A stretch of 61,900 nt of DNA. Source: an uncultured Clostridia bacterium (lineage in GTDB: Bacteria > Bacillota > Clostridia > Christensenellales > CAG-314). A program made the translations under genes and the position numbers. The notes beneath the pieces are model-generated. The model was not told the DNA's origin and made no database searches. It saw only the letters and a list, made by a program, of their open reading frames with translations. Below, piece by piece: positions 23,179-32,334 of the stretch (positions are counted from its first letter, which is position 1; the number at the start of each line of letters is the position of its first letter). The stretch lies in contig CAKQXG010000001.1 of NCBI GenBank assembly GCA_934281515.1, positions 1 to 61,900 on the forward strand, in the 5' to 3' direction.

Positions 23179-24264
23179 TTATCCGAACAGAATAAAGTCG
23201 CCGTCTTTGCCGACTTCTATCGTGCCTATACGCTTGTCCAATCCCACCAATCTGGCAGGGTTGATGGTCCACAACTTGATTGCCTTGTGCAACGGAATGT
23301 TACAGAACGTCACGACGTTTGCCAAGCCCTCGTATGCGTCAAGGATACTGCCTGCGCGGTTGTTTGTACCCGTGACAAAAGCGTCGCCGTGTTGTACCGT
23401 AACTTGTTGTTTGCCCAGCGTGTAGTTGCCGTCGGGCATGCCTGCCGCCATCATACTGTCGGTGATACCGATTACCTTATCTGTGCCCTTGGTGTCGACA
23501 AGCAGGCGCAACACATCGCGGTCAACATGCTTGCCGTCGCAGATAACTTCGCTGTAAGCGTTGGTTGCCAATGCCGAACCCATCATGTTGAGATCGAGTC
23601 TGTCCATCTGCGACATGGCATTGCCCCAGTGTGTGAAGCTACGCGCACCTGCTTCCAACGCCGCGCGCACCTGCTTACCGTTTGCCGCGCTGTGACCGAG
23701 ACTGACTACAATGCCGTTCGCCTCCGCTTCGGCGATAAACTCGCATGCATTGGGCAGTTCGGGCGCAACCGTTACCAACTTGATAAACCCTTTTGCCGCG
23801 CGTTGATATGTCAGGAACTTTTCGTAAGACGGTGTTTGCAAACACTCCACGGGCATTGCGCCGTGCTTTGCCGCCGACAGAAACGGTCCTTCCAGGTTGA
23901 TTCCCTTCACTTCGGGGTACTCTTTAGCAAGCTCGCAAATGCGCTCCGCCTGACGACAAATAACTTCGTCGGTGTCGGTCATGATTGTCGGCAACACCGT
24001 GCCCACGCCGTGAGCAATGTAAAACTCCATTATCTTCTTCATGCCGTCAAGATCGGCGGTGTTGAAGTCATAGCCGATGGCGCCGTGAGTGTGTATGTCC
24101 ACAAGAGCAGGCAAGATGTACTTGTTGGTGCAATCCACCACTTCGGTTTGATCGTCGGCAACGATTTCGGGAGCAATCTCGATGATTTTGCCATGGTTTA
24201 CCACTATGTCCGTCCGCACGAGTTTGTCTCCGATAAGTGCGGAACCGTTTCTGTACAATGTCAT
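23179..24264 (-). CDS. nagA: N-acetylglucosamine-6-phosphate deacetylase
   Basis: 361 residues from ATG 24264 with GGAGA upstream; the frame to 24336 has no ribosome site. It shows the amidohydrolase series: LPALVDIHTHGAIGYDF at the first metal loop, the Glu of INLEGPF, His in VSLGHSAA and FTHWGNAMSQ, and the catalytic Asp in GITDSMMAAG. NagA removes acetate from GlcNAc-6-phosphate, feeding GlcN-6-phosphate to glycolysis or cell-wall synthesis. No nagB is in the window. It stands alone between the cation transporter and the DUF975 gene. GCACCGTCATGCACCGTCA-type direct repeats lie about 50 bases upstream and may be regulatory. Confidence 0.93.
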   Translation of the reverse strand: MTLYRNGSALIGDKLVRTDIVVNHGKIIEIAPEIVADDQTEVVDCTNKYILPALVDIHTHGAIGYDFNTADLDGMKKIMEFYIAHGVGTVLPTIMTDTDEVICRQAERICELAKEYPEVKGINLEGPFLSAAKHGAMPVECLQTPSYEKFLTYQRAAKGFIKLVTVAPELPNACEFIAEAEANGIVVSLGHSAANGKQVRAALEAGARSFTHWGNAMSQMDRLDLNMMGSALATNAYSEVICDGKHVDRDVLRLLVDTKGTDKVIGITDSMMAAGMPDGNYTLGKQQVTVQHGDAFVTGTNNRAGSILDAYEGLANVVTFCNIPLHKAIKLWTINPARLVGLDKRIGTIEVGKDGDFILFG

Positions 24265-24404
24265 AAAAATCTTTCTCCGTATGTATTTTTTTGTGCAAAT
24301 TGCCTTTATTGACGGTGCATGACGGTGCAAAATCAACGTAGCGCAGCCGACAAAAGTAATGATTTGTTGTGTGTTTTGTCATTACGACAAGGCTTTACAC
24401 GACG

Positions 24405-25595
24405 TCAGTTTTCGTCCGACGTGTACTCGCACGACTGCCTGTCGATGGTAGCAACAACAAATACATTGTCGTGCAATTTGCTTACTTCGTCCTGCAGATA
24501 CTGCGCTAACTCGGCGTCGGACATCTTGCAGTCAAATGTGATTGCCACGTCAAAAATCAGATTGGTACGCTGCGGTCCCTTGACCATGCGGAAGTCATGC
24601 ACTCCGTAGCGCGGATCTAATTCGTGTACGATTTGGCGCACTTCCTCCTTGTACTTGTCAAGAACAGGGTCGCCGATGACAATCGGATCCATATGGATCA
24701 CAAGAGTAATATTGGTATGTTCGGCAAAGTCGCGCTCGATACGGTCAATCATCTCGTGACTTTCCATCACGTCTACAGAGGCGTCCACTTCCACATGCAC
24801 GCTGGCGTAGTACTTGTTGGGTCCGTAGTTGTGTACTTCCAGGTCGTGGATACCCTTGACCCCGTCAAAACTGACAATACGTTTGTAAATCTGTTCTATA
24901 AGTTCCTTGTCGGGAGCCTCGCCGAGCAGGCGACTCATCGTCTCGCGCAGTATGCCTACGCCGGCAATGCCGATAAGTACCGCAACAGCCAAGCCGACAA
25001 TACCGTCAAGATACACAAAACCTGTGTATTTGGTGACAATAACCGATACCAAAACACCGGAAGTGGCACATACGTCGGAAATGCTGTCCGTTGCCGTGGC
25101 GGCAAGCAAATCGCTTTTGTACGTGCGTGAAAGGCGTTTGTTAAATACAAACATCCACAACTTGACCAGTATCGAAAAGCCTAGTACTCCAACAGTCCAC
25201 AAGCTGTATTCCGCCGCCTGCGGAGTGACGATTTTGCCTATACTTTCCGAGACAAGTTCGATGGCAAGCACCACCACAATCACGCCGACAATCAATGCCG
25301 AAACATACTCTATGCGTTGGTGACCGTAAGGGTGGTTCTTGTCAGCCTTTTTACCTGCCAGACGAAAGCTGACAAGGGAAATGACGTTGCTACCACAGTC
25401 GGTAAGGTTGTTGAGTCCGTCGGCAAGGGCAGACACTACTCCGAACAACAGTCCGACGGCAATTTTGCTTACCGACAGCAGTATGTTTAACACAATACCG
25501 ACAATGCCGCTAAGCTTGCCTACCTGTTGCCGTACCGCTTCGTTGTCGGTGTCGGCGTAGTTGCGGACAAAAGTTTTAAGTAAAAGATTAGTCAT
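24405..25595 (-). CDS. Cation diffusion facilitator family transporter
   Basis: 396 residues from ATG 25595 (GGAAAAT upstream). Six membrane spans in the first ~230 residues with the metal-site signatures ALADGLNNLTDCGSN (helix 2) and AATATDSISDVCAT (helix 5), plus the HPYGHQRIEY loop. The C-terminal cytoplasmic domain (about 240-390) is long and contains two ferredoxin-like halves with VHVEVDASVDVMESHEM. CDF proteins export Zn, Mn, Fe or Co in exchange for protons. The Asn/Asp pattern in helix 2 suggests Mn or Fe/Zn, not resolved here. It starts two bases after a remnant of a GH5 gene end. Confidence 0.9.
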   Translation of the reverse strand: MTNLLLKTFVRNYADTDNEAVRQQVGKLSGIVGIVLNILLSVSKIAVGLLFGVVSALADGLNNLTDCGSNVISLVSFRLAGKKADKNHPYGHQRIEYVSALIVGVIVVVLAIELVSESIGKIVTPQAAEYSLWTVGVLGFSILVKLWMFVFNKRLSRTYKSDLLAATATDSISDVCATSGVLVSVIVTKYTGFVYLDGIVGLAVAVLIGIAGVGILRETMSRLLGEAPDKELIEQIYKRIVSFDGVKGIHDLEVHNYGPNKYYASVHVEVDASVDVMESHEMIDRIERDFAEHTNITLVIHMDPIVIGDPVLDKYKEEVRQIVHELDPRYGVHDFRMVKGPQRTNLIFDVAITFDCKMSDAELAQYLQDEVSKLHDNVFVVATIDRQSCEYTSDEN

Positions 25596-25597
25596 CG

Positions 25598-25639
25598 CTA
25601 TTTTCCAAAATATTCCGTCATCACTTCGTACAGTACGCT
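25598..25639 (-). pseudogene. Relic of a second GH5 gene 3' end
   Basis: Minus-strand bases encode SVLYEVMTEYFGK and TAG, nearly the same as the last residues of the intact GH5 protein just upstream (TGVLYEVMQTYFGK, stop at 25673). It is followed directly by the transporter start. The best explanation is a former tandem GH5 duplicate removed by deletion. Confidence 0.65.
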
Positions 25640-25672
25640 CGGTTTGAACCGAGCGCACCACAAAGCAGTTTT

Positions 25673-27133
25673 TTACTTTCCGAAATACGTCTGCATCACT
25701 TCGTACAGCACTCCGGTTTTGTCGTAACCGCCGTGGTTGGCGGCATTGCCCGTGCCTACCTTACTCCAACAATCGAGTATTTGCTCGTAACTATCCTTGG
25801 TGACGTCCGTTTTCAATTGCCCGTCGCCGAGATTCATCTGATCGACATACAATCCCCACGACGTATCCCAGTAGCCTACCGAAGCCGCTTTGTAACTCCA
25901 CACCGTCCAACCGTAGCCGCGACGATCGTACTCGGCAAGCCATTGTGCCCAATGCTCCTTGTTGTCGAAAAAGGTAAATTCACCGATAAACATCGGCACA
26001 TCGTACGAGCTGAAACTGTGCGTAAGGTCCTGAGCAAGGTAAAACATCTCGTAACTGATGATGTTGTTGTTCCAATTGTACATGTGTACCTGGTACATCA
26101 CGTTGTCCCACCCGAACAACGACGGGTCCAGACAACTGCCCAGCATCCAACAAAACTCTACCGACACAATATGGTTATCTACGTCCACCGCACGTACGGC
26201 CTTGTACAACTTGTCCATCACTTCGGCTTGTTTGCGCGTGGTACCGGGAGTGTTGCGGTCGACAGGTTCGTTGATAAGGTCATATGCCGCAATTGTCTGC
26301 GACAGGTCGCGCCGCGTGGTTGCGTAACGTTCGGCAATGGTCGCCCACAGCGTTGCCATCGTGTCCTGGTACTCGGTGTTACTCCAAAAGTCGATACTGC
26401 GCGTACCGCTGTGTTCGTAACCGCTTTGACCGCCCAACACGCCGTGCATGTCCAGTATTGCATACAAATCGTTAGCCTTGCACTGATCCAAAAACCAATC
26501 CAGGCGAGTGTACCAGTCGGACTTCATCGTCCACTTACCGTCGTCGCCCTGTTGCATAAAGTTACCGAAGTACATCGGCAAACGTATCACGTTGAAACCG
26601 ATATTTTTTACATTGACAAAGTCGGCTTCCTGTATGTAATTGTCCTGGTACACCTTGACAAGTTCCGCCGCTTTGTCCGCACCGAAACGCTCCGCAAGAG
26701 TCGCAAGTTCCTCGGAGTAGTAGCTTTCCTTGTAGCCTTCGACAATGCCGTCCTCGTTGACATTGGCATAACCGCCGTCCTTGTCTAGCGTAGGTCCCAC
26801 TCCGTGAGTACACATCCACGCCTCTGTGATAAGCCAATTCCCGAAATTGATACCTTGCAACTTTACCCTGTTGCCTGCATGGTCGTAAATGCCGCGTCCA
26901 TTGGCACGCAACGGTTGTTCGGCAGAAGCAGACTTCCACGTAATGTGGTCGGGAATTTCGTCGTAGTAGTTGGCGGCAAATACTTTGGTTTTTGCAACCA
27001 ACGCGCCAAACACGATTGCAAGCACAAGTATCACAATACCTACGATAGCCAATGTGCGCACCCACCACGGCATTTTGCGCCTGACAGTCGCGCCACCGTT
27101 TGCGACAACGCTTTCGGTAATTTGTTCTGACAT
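25673..27133 (-). CDS. Membrane-anchored GH5 endoglucanase-like enzyme
   Basis: 486 residues from ATG 27133 with GGAGG. A cytoplasmic start (about 1-22) and one signal-anchor span (about 24-46) hold the catalytic domain outside. GH5 features: LQGINFGNWLITE at the barrel start, NVIRLPMYF, ILDMHGVLGGQSG, the acid/base Glu in AAYDLINEPVD, HMYNWNN, and the nucleophile Glu in PMFIGEFTFF, then GWTVWSYKA. The family cleaves internal beta-1,4 (or beta-1,3) glucans, mannans and similar chains. Own promoter upstream. A relic of a second copy follows its stop. Confidence 0.88.
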   Translation of the reverse strand: MSEQITESVVANGGATVRRKMPWWVRTLAIVGIVILVLAIVFGALVAKTKVFAANYYDEIPDHITWKSASAEQPLRANGRGIYDHAGNRVKLQGINFGNWLITEAWMCTHGVGPTLDKDGGYANVNEDGIVEGYKESYYSEELATLAERFGADKAAELVKVYQDNYIQEADFVNVKNIGFNVIRLPMYFGNFMQQGDDGKWTMKSDWYTRLDWFLDQCKANDLYAILDMHGVLGGQSGYEHSGTRSIDFWSNTEYQDTMATLWATIAERYATTRRDLSQTIAAYDLINEPVDRNTPGTTRKQAEVMDKLYKAVRAVDVDNHIVSVEFCWMLGSCLDPSLFGWDNVMYQVHMYNWNNNIISYEMFYLAQDLTHSFSSYDVPMFIGEFTFFDNKEHWAQWLAEYDRRGYGWTVWSYKAASVGYWDTSWGLYVDQMNLGDGQLKTDVTKDSYEQILDCWSKVGTGNAANHGGYDKTGVLYEVMQTYFGK

Positions 27134-27181
27134 TTTCTTTTCCTCCGTCGGGTGTACAATATTGTACAACTTAACCGATAT

Positions 27182-27210
27182 ATTGTAACACACCGTGCGA
27201 AAAAATTCAA
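27182..27210 (-). promoter_or_regulatory. Promoter of the GH5 gene
   Basis: TTGAAT (27205-27210), 17-base spacer, TACAAT (27182-27187), 49 bases before the ATG. Confidence 0.75.
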
Positions 27211-27266
27211 CACGTATACAAAACTTTGTGTTGCGATACAACGATTTTGTACAAAAACAAGCAAAC

Positions 27267-27294
27267 AAGCCCCGCAAAACAAGTTGCAGGGCTT
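27267..27294 (-). terminator. Terminator after pepF
   Basis: AAGCCCTGCAA / TTGCGGGGCTT stem with a short loop about 90 bases beyond the pepF stop, followed on the minus strand by GTTTGCTTGTTTTTG; a weak but plausible U-rich tail. Confidence 0.55.
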
Positions 27295-27379
27295 TGTAAA
27301 GACAACGAAATTTGTTACATAACGTAAATCTTGTGCAAATTTGCTATAAATTTTACTTTGAGTGCGTCGATACGAGTGA

Positions 27380-29167
27380 CTACTTGGTCAACTCTTCCAA
27401 TTGATTCAAAGTTTCCTCGAAGGACTTTGCCACAATGCGGAAAGGCTCTTCCGTGGTAAGGTCAACGCCGGCAACTTTCAGTTCGGACACGGGATCCATA
27501 CTGCCGCCGAGACCGAGGAATTTGCGATATGCCGCAAGTGCGGGTGCGCCTTCATGCAGAATCTTTTCGGCTATGCACACTGCGGAAATGATGCCCGTAG
27601 CGTACTTGTACACGTAAAACGCGCGATAGAAGTGCGGAATACGCGCCCACTCGTACTTGATCTCTTCGTTGTGGTTGACGGCTTCGCCGTAGTACAGTTT
27701 GTTGAGTTCCAGATACTTGTCGCACAGCGCTGCAGTAGTAAACGGCTCTCCCTTTTCCACCATGTCGTGGGAGATTTGTTCAAACTCGGCAAACATTGTC
27801 TGACGATACATTGTGGTACGCAACATATCAAGGTAGTACTGCAACAAATATTTCTTGACGGCGGGGTCGGTTTCTGTTTTAAGCAGATACTTGAGTAACA
27901 ACACTTCGTTGCAGGTGCTGGCGACCTCGGCGACAAAAATCTTGTAGTCGGATTTTGCCGCAGGTTGAGTCAACTCGCTGTAGTAACTGTGCATGCTGTG
28001 TCCCATCTCGTGAGCAATGGTAAAGATGTCGTGAGTCGTCTTTTGGTAGTTGAGCAACATGTAGGGATGTACGCCCTTTACGCCCATACTGTATGCGCCG
28101 CTCTTCTTGGTGGGAGTTTCGCACACGTCGATCCAACGCTCGGCAAAGGCTTTGCGTACCACCGCAAGATAGTCATCGCCAAGAGGAGCCAATCCTTTAA
28201 GCACCAGTTCGCAAGCCTCTTCGTACTCGCAGGAGATGTCGGCGTCCTCGAAAATGGACACGTACAGATCGTACATGTTGAGCGTTTCCACACCCATCAA
28301 CTTTTTGCGCAGTGCAACGTAGCGATGCAGAGGTGCCAACGCTTCGTGCGTGCATTTGATAAGATTGTCGTACACGGCCTTGTCCACATGTTCGTAAAAC
28401 AAAGCCATTTCCATAGAGGAAGCGAAGTGTCTTGCCTCGGCACGGAACCAGTCGGCTTTAACGCTGCCCTCGTAAATGCCCGTAAGGGTGTTGATTACGT
28501 CGGTGTACCCCTTGTAGTAGTTTTCAAACGCAAGTTTGCGAACTGCTTGGTCCTTGTTTTGCAACAGCATGCTGTACGTGCCGTGACCGAGTTGCACTTC
28601 TTCGCCGTTGACTGTGATCTTGGGGAAGTGAATATCGCCGCTGTCCATGCGGTTGAATATTTCGTGGAATTGTCCCGAGAAACTGCCTACCTTTGCCATC
28701 AACTTTTCTTCAACTGCGGACAGGATGTGTGCTTTGCCTTCCAGCAGGTTGGTAAGAGTCACATCGTAGTCGGCAAAGTCGGGGTCGGCAATGAGAATTT
28801 TTAGTTGCTCGTCGGGCAATGCGGACACTTCCGGCGAGAAAAAGCTCGTAGCTTCGTCATACTTGGTGATAAGTCCGTATATCTTGCCAAAACGACCTTG
28901 GCGCACAGAATCCTGACTGTCCTCGTTGTAAGCCATGTATGCGTAGCAGTACAGTTGTTCCAACTTGAGTTCCAACTCGTCGGACAACTTGAAGAAGGCA
29001 AGCAGTTTGTCACGATCGGCAAGTTTGCCCTTGAAGTCGGCAAGTTGCAGGTACTCGGCGGACAGTTGGGTAAATGCCTCCTCCCACAGTTCGGGCGTGG
29101 CAAAGATATCGCCGAGGTTCCAGGTATATTTTTCGGGAATTTCGTTTCTGTTGTTGTAAGTGGTCAT
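27380..29167 (-). CDS. pepF: Oligoendopeptidase F (M3B metallopeptidase)
   Basis: 595 residues, the normal PepF length; ATG at 29167 with AAAGGAG. Cytoplasmic, no signal. The N-terminal helical PepF domain (about 1-200) precedes the M3 catalytic domain, with the zinc motif HEMGHSMHSYY and the third ligand Glu about 25 residues later in FVAEVASTCNE. It cleaves peptides of roughly 7-17 residues. It is monocistronic with a consensus promoter and an 80-base leader containing two GC-rich hairpins. Confidence 0.95.
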   Translation of the reverse strand: MTTYNNRNEIPEKYTWNLGDIFATPELWEEAFTQLSAEYLQLADFKGKLADRDKLLAFFKLSDELELKLEQLYCYAYMAYNEDSQDSVRQGRFGKIYGLITKYDEATSFFSPEVSALPDEQLKILIADPDFADYDVTLTNLLEGKAHILSAVEEKLMAKVGSFSGQFHEIFNRMDSGDIHFPKITVNGEEVQLGHGTYSMLLQNKDQAVRKLAFENYYKGYTDVINTLTGIYEGSVKADWFRAEARHFASSMEMALFYEHVDKAVYDNLIKCTHEALAPLHRYVALRKKLMGVETLNMYDLYVSIFEDADISCEYEEACELVLKGLAPLGDDYLAVVRKAFAERWIDVCETPTKKSGAYSMGVKGVHPYMLLNYQKTTHDIFTIAHEMGHSMHSYYSELTQPAAKSDYKIFVAEVASTCNEVLLLKYLLKTETDPAVKKYLLQYYLDMLRTTMYRQTMFAEFEQISHDMVEKGEPFTTAALCDKYLELNKLYYGEAVNHNEEIKYEWARIPHFYRAFYVYKYATGIISAVCIAEKILHEGAPALAAYRKFLGLGGSMDPVSELKVAGVDLTTEEPFRIVAKSFEETLNQLEELTK

Positions 29168-29248
29168 ACTATCGCTCCTTTTTTGTCCGAAGGGCGCGTC
29201 GCCCCTTGCCAGGCCTTTCGCCGGGCAACTAAAGACAAATATAAGTAA

Positions 29249-29277
29249 AGTATATTACTTTTGTCCGATTTAGTCAA
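29249..29277 (-). promoter_or_regulatory. Promoter of pepF
   Basis: TTGACT (29272-29277), 17-base spacer, TATACT (29249-29254). The leader 29168-29240 can form GC-rich hairpins (GGGGCGACGCGCCC and TTGCC...GGCAA). Nothing else is seen in the spacer apart from the ypeB terminator. Confidence 0.75.
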
Positions 29278-29420
29278 CAGAAATGCGCAAGGCAATGTTG
29301 AAGAGTGTACATAGCGCGAGAAATACAGAACTGCAAGTCAAATGTGTCAATAAAACGAAATATTGTTTGCATTCGGCAAAATTTGCGACAAAACAATTAC
29401 GGATTATTGCAAATACGCAA

Positions 29421-29456
29421 AAAAAACAGACCGAATCCACAAAGGGATTTCGGTCT
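29421..29456 (-). terminator. Terminator after ypeB
   Basis: CAGACCGAAATCC / GGATTCGGTCTG stem (one bulge) followed on the minus strand by eight Ts, 57 bases after the ypeB stop. Confidence 0.9.
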
Positions 29457-29513
29457 GTCTGCATATTTATGCAATGCTTATCGATTTATGCGCACGGTAA
29501 AGTTTGGCATTCG

Positions 29514-30848
29514 CTAAATTACCGTAAAGCCTTCGGTGTTTTGTATTACCTTAAAGATATTGATTTCTTCGCCCGTAGTGCTGTCTACATACACGTAATA
29601 TTGACGGCCTGCGCGAGCGCACTCGAATTGCCAACAAGCATATATTTTACCGTTGCGTTCCACAAGGGCACGAGCCGTTGTAGTCACCGTCAAACCGCTG
29701 TCAAGGTTGGCACGAGCGTCACTTTCCGAGACACTGCCAAACGCAACAGGCTTAGTGTCGCGGTTGGTAAGATAGGCTTTCGCCTCCATGCCGACAACAT
29801 TGCCGTTACCGTCCACCGCCACTTTGATGAGTTGCGGATAGACAATCATGTCGTCGATTACGGGAGCGCAATTGACGTAGGTTACATAGTCGGCTGTTTT
29901 ACTGACCCACACGCCCTTGACGTCGTAACCGAGTTTTGCACAAAACTCTTCGGCTGCCGTCACCGCTTTGTCGCGGGCAATATTGCCCGTTTCGCCGTCT
30001 GTGTAGTTGTCATACTCCACGATGTTGCCGTCGGTAGTCGTGGTTACGCGTCCGATATCGGTGTCAAACACGTAAAGAACGTTTTCACCGTTTAAAGTAG
30101 ACACATACGTTGCTTTAGCAAATGTTTTTGTCACTTTTGCAGCACAGTCTTTGACAGACAGCTTACCGTGCGTAGGTATTACCTTGTTTTGCACAGAGTC
30201 GGAAAACGGCCCGTCGTAAATCAACTTTTCGTAAGCAAATGCACGTTCGTCGACATCGGCAAGACTGTCCGACAATGCACCCACACCGTAGTTGCCCGTG
30301 CCGTTTGTCATAAACATACCACTGTCAGATGTGGCGTACGCCTGCAAAAAGTCGTACATATTGGTTGCCACGTTGTCAAGATTGTCGAGGCACTTTTTTT
30401 CTTCGGCAGTCAAGCCCTGCCCGTTGGCAAGTCGTCCGACAAGATACTGAGCATAGTCCTGCGTCTGGTTGACAAACTTGCCGCAAGCCATCAGCTTGTC
30501 ACTTGCTTCGATCGGCAGATTGGCAAACTGTTGGTTGACGGAACTTGCGCACACAACTACGTTTGTAAGCAACTTTGCCTGTGTTGCGGCGTGGTTGGAC
30601 GCCGTCGCCTTACCAAGGTTTGCGTCAAGGTTTTTCATGCCGTCGCACGCAAGATACAGTGACTGACGGTAGGTGTTTTCGCGAGAAATCTTGTACGAAT
30701 TATCGTCGCTTACCGCCGACATATTTATACGATCGATTTTCTGCGCGGACGTGATGCCGACATACGCCGCAACGGCTATCGCAAGGGCGGCAATCACTGC
30801 AAAAAACGCTATCCAAAATGTTTTTATTTGTTGTTTGGTATTTATCAT
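29514..30848 (-). CDS. ypeB: Germination protein YpeB
   Basis: 444 residues, ATG at 30848 with AAGGAC. One N-terminal membrane span (about 12-32), a long helical region (about 40-200), the family hallmark YDGPFSDS near residue 210, and two or three PepSY-like repeats in the C-terminal half (DNYTDGETGNIARDKAVTAA; YYVYVDSTTGEEINIFKV). YpeB holds and stabilises the cortex-lytic enzyme SleB in the dormant spore. It starts 15 bases after the sleB stop, the usual sleB-ypeB operon. Expression in the forespore is expected from the family. Confidence 0.93.
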   Translation of the reverse strand: MINTKQQIKTFWIAFFAVIAALAIAVAAYVGITSAQKIDRINMSAVSDDNSYKISRENTYRQSLYLACDGMKNLDANLGKATASNHAATQAKLLTNVVVCASSVNQQFANLPIEASDKLMACGKFVNQTQDYAQYLVGRLANGQGLTAEEKKCLDNLDNVATNMYDFLQAYATSDSGMFMTNGTGNYGVGALSDSLADVDERAFAYEKLIYDGPFSDSVQNKVIPTHGKLSVKDCAAKVTKTFAKATYVSTLNGENVLYVFDTDIGRVTTTTDGNIVEYDNYTDGETGNIARDKAVTAAEEFCAKLGYDVKGVWVSKTADYVTYVNCAPVIDDMIVYPQLIKVAVDGNGNVVGMEAKAYLTNRDTKPVAFGSVSESDARANLDSGLTVTTTARALVERNGKIYACWQFECARAGRQYYVYVDSTTGEEINIFKVIQNTEGFTVI

Positions 30849-30863
30849 TGTCCTTGCCCCCTG

Positions 30864-31562
30864 CTAGATACAAAATATGTGCTTGCCGATTGTAACAATC
30901 TGCTTGCGCGACCAAATCCACTTGCTTGTGGCAGTTGCAGGGTTGAAGTAGTACAGTGCGCCGCCGCTGGGATCCCATCCGTTGAGAGCGTCTTGTGCCG
31001 CGCGAGTACATTCGTCGTTGGTCCCGAGATTGATTTGCCCGTCGGACACGCAAGTAAACGCGCCGTTTTGGTAAATGACTCCGCTTATCGTGTTGGGAAA
31101 ACTGCTGCTTGCCACACGATTGAGTATCACCGCGCCGACAGCCACTTTACCGGTGTAACTTTCTCCGCGAGCCTCGCCGTAAATACAGCAACTGAGCAGG
31201 TACAAATCACTGTTGTTTACATTGTTTGCCGTTGTTGTGCCGCTACTTTGCGTACCGCCCGACAGCGAAATACCCATTGCTTTTGCCGTTGCCGAGCCGA
31301 CAATACCGTCTGCGGTCAAGCCGTTTTTGCGTTGAAAGTACTGCACGGCTTTTTTGGTTTGCGCGCCGAAAATACCGTCCACGCTGCCCGTGTAGTAACC
31401 CCAGCGTTTGAGCTTGGTTTGTATGGTGCGTACAGTCTGTCCGCTACTGCCTTGTTTGACGACCGCGCCGTTTGCGGTAACGCCGAAAGCAACCAACAAT
31501 GCAAATAGGGTAAGCACAGCCAAAGCAAGCGCGACCAATTTGACAGTTTTTGTTGTAGTCAC
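30864..31562 (-). CDS. sleB: Spore cortex-lytic enzyme SleB
   Basis: 232 residues; GTG start at 31562 with AAGGAGG seven bases away. Signal peptide (about 1-32), peptidoglycan-binding domain (about 35-92: GSSGQTVRTIQTKLKRWGYY, IFGAQTKKAVQYFQ), a Ser/Thr linker, then the hydrolase_2 lytic transglycosylase domain (about 115-232) with the catalytic Glu in CCIYGEARGES and GAVILNRV. SleB cleaves muramic-delta-lactam cortex peptidoglycan during germination. Followed by ypeB. Confidence 0.94.
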   Translation of the reverse strand: MTTTKTVKLVALALAVLTLFALLVAFGVTANGAVVKQGSSGQTVRTIQTKLKRWGYYTGSVDGIFGAQTKKAVQYFQRKNGLTADGIVGSATAKAMGISLSGGTQSSGTTTANNVNNSDLYLLSCCIYGEARGESYTGKVAVGAVILNRVASSSFPNTISGVIYQNGAFTCVSDGQINLGTNDECTRAAQDALNGWDPSGGALYYFNPATATSKWIWSRKQIVTIGKHIFCI

Positions 31563-31619
31563 AAAAAATCCTCCTTTTTGTGGCTAGTATGCCGCAACTA
31601 TCAAAAATAATGCGGAGCA

Positions 31620-32156
31620 CTACTTGTGTTCCGCAAAAAATTTGTTTATTATTTCCACCAACAACGACCGATAGGTTATGCCGTTAGTACCGTTGTTTTC
31701 GCCACCGACAAAGCACAACGGCGGATACACGACACACCACCAATTGTTACCTCTGCCACTGCCAAGGTTCAGTATAAGCGCGTCGTATATTCCACTTTGC
31801 AAAGTTAAATTACCGTAAGTGCGACACGGAAAGTTTTCTTGTCTCAACTCGGCATGGCACGTGTAGTCGAAACCTTCGGCATCCAGTACTTTGTTTGCGA
31901 CCTGTTCCAAGTCTCGCAGATGAGCACGAACAACTTTTTCAGCCGCACGTTTGTCGCCTGCGTAAGCAAGGTATGGAGTAAGGTATTCCACGACAGCCGC
32001 CTTGACCTTGTATTTGACTTCCTGCGCCGACTGTTCGTTGCTGTCGGCACGGATATGTATGCGCAAATAGTCGGCGTTTTGTTGCGGTGCGGGAGCAAGA
32101 CAACACAAACACACGACGAACACCAACAAACCGCACACAACCGCAATACGTTTCAT
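31620..32156 (-). CDS. spoIIR: Stage II sporulation protein R
   Basis: 178 residues from ATG 32156. Signal peptide about 1-22 (AVVCGLLVFVVCLCCLAPAP), then the SpoIIR domain: LRIHIRADSNEQSAQEVKYK, KAAVVEYLTPYL, FPCRTYGNLTLQSGIYDAL and WWCVVYPPLCFV. SpoIIR is secreted from the forespore and triggers SpoIIGA to process pro-sigma-E. It precedes sleB-ypeB on the same strand, with 57 bases between. The ribosome site (AAGGCGG) is poor. A sigma-F promoter is expected but not clearly seen. Confidence 0.93.
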   Translation of the reverse strand: MKRIAVVCGLLVFVVCLCCLAPAPQQNADYLRIHIRADSNEQSAQEVKYKVKAAVVEYLTPYLAYAGDKRAAEKVVRAHLRDLEQVANKVLDAEGFDYTCHAELRQENFPCRTYGNLTLQSGIYDALILNLGSGRGNNWWCVVYPPLCFVGGENNGTNGITYRSLLVEIINKFFAEHK

Positions 32157-32334
32157 ACCACACCGCCTTCGGGCAAGCCTTCCCGCGCTTGCCAATCATT
32201 GAATTACAGTGTAGATTGTGAGCCGAATACAGGTTGTTTAACGACAAAATGCAGTAAAATTTTGCATACGTATGTCGAATTTTAAGAAAAATACCTTCCC
32301 GTATATAGAGAAGGCAAAAAACGAAATATCGATT

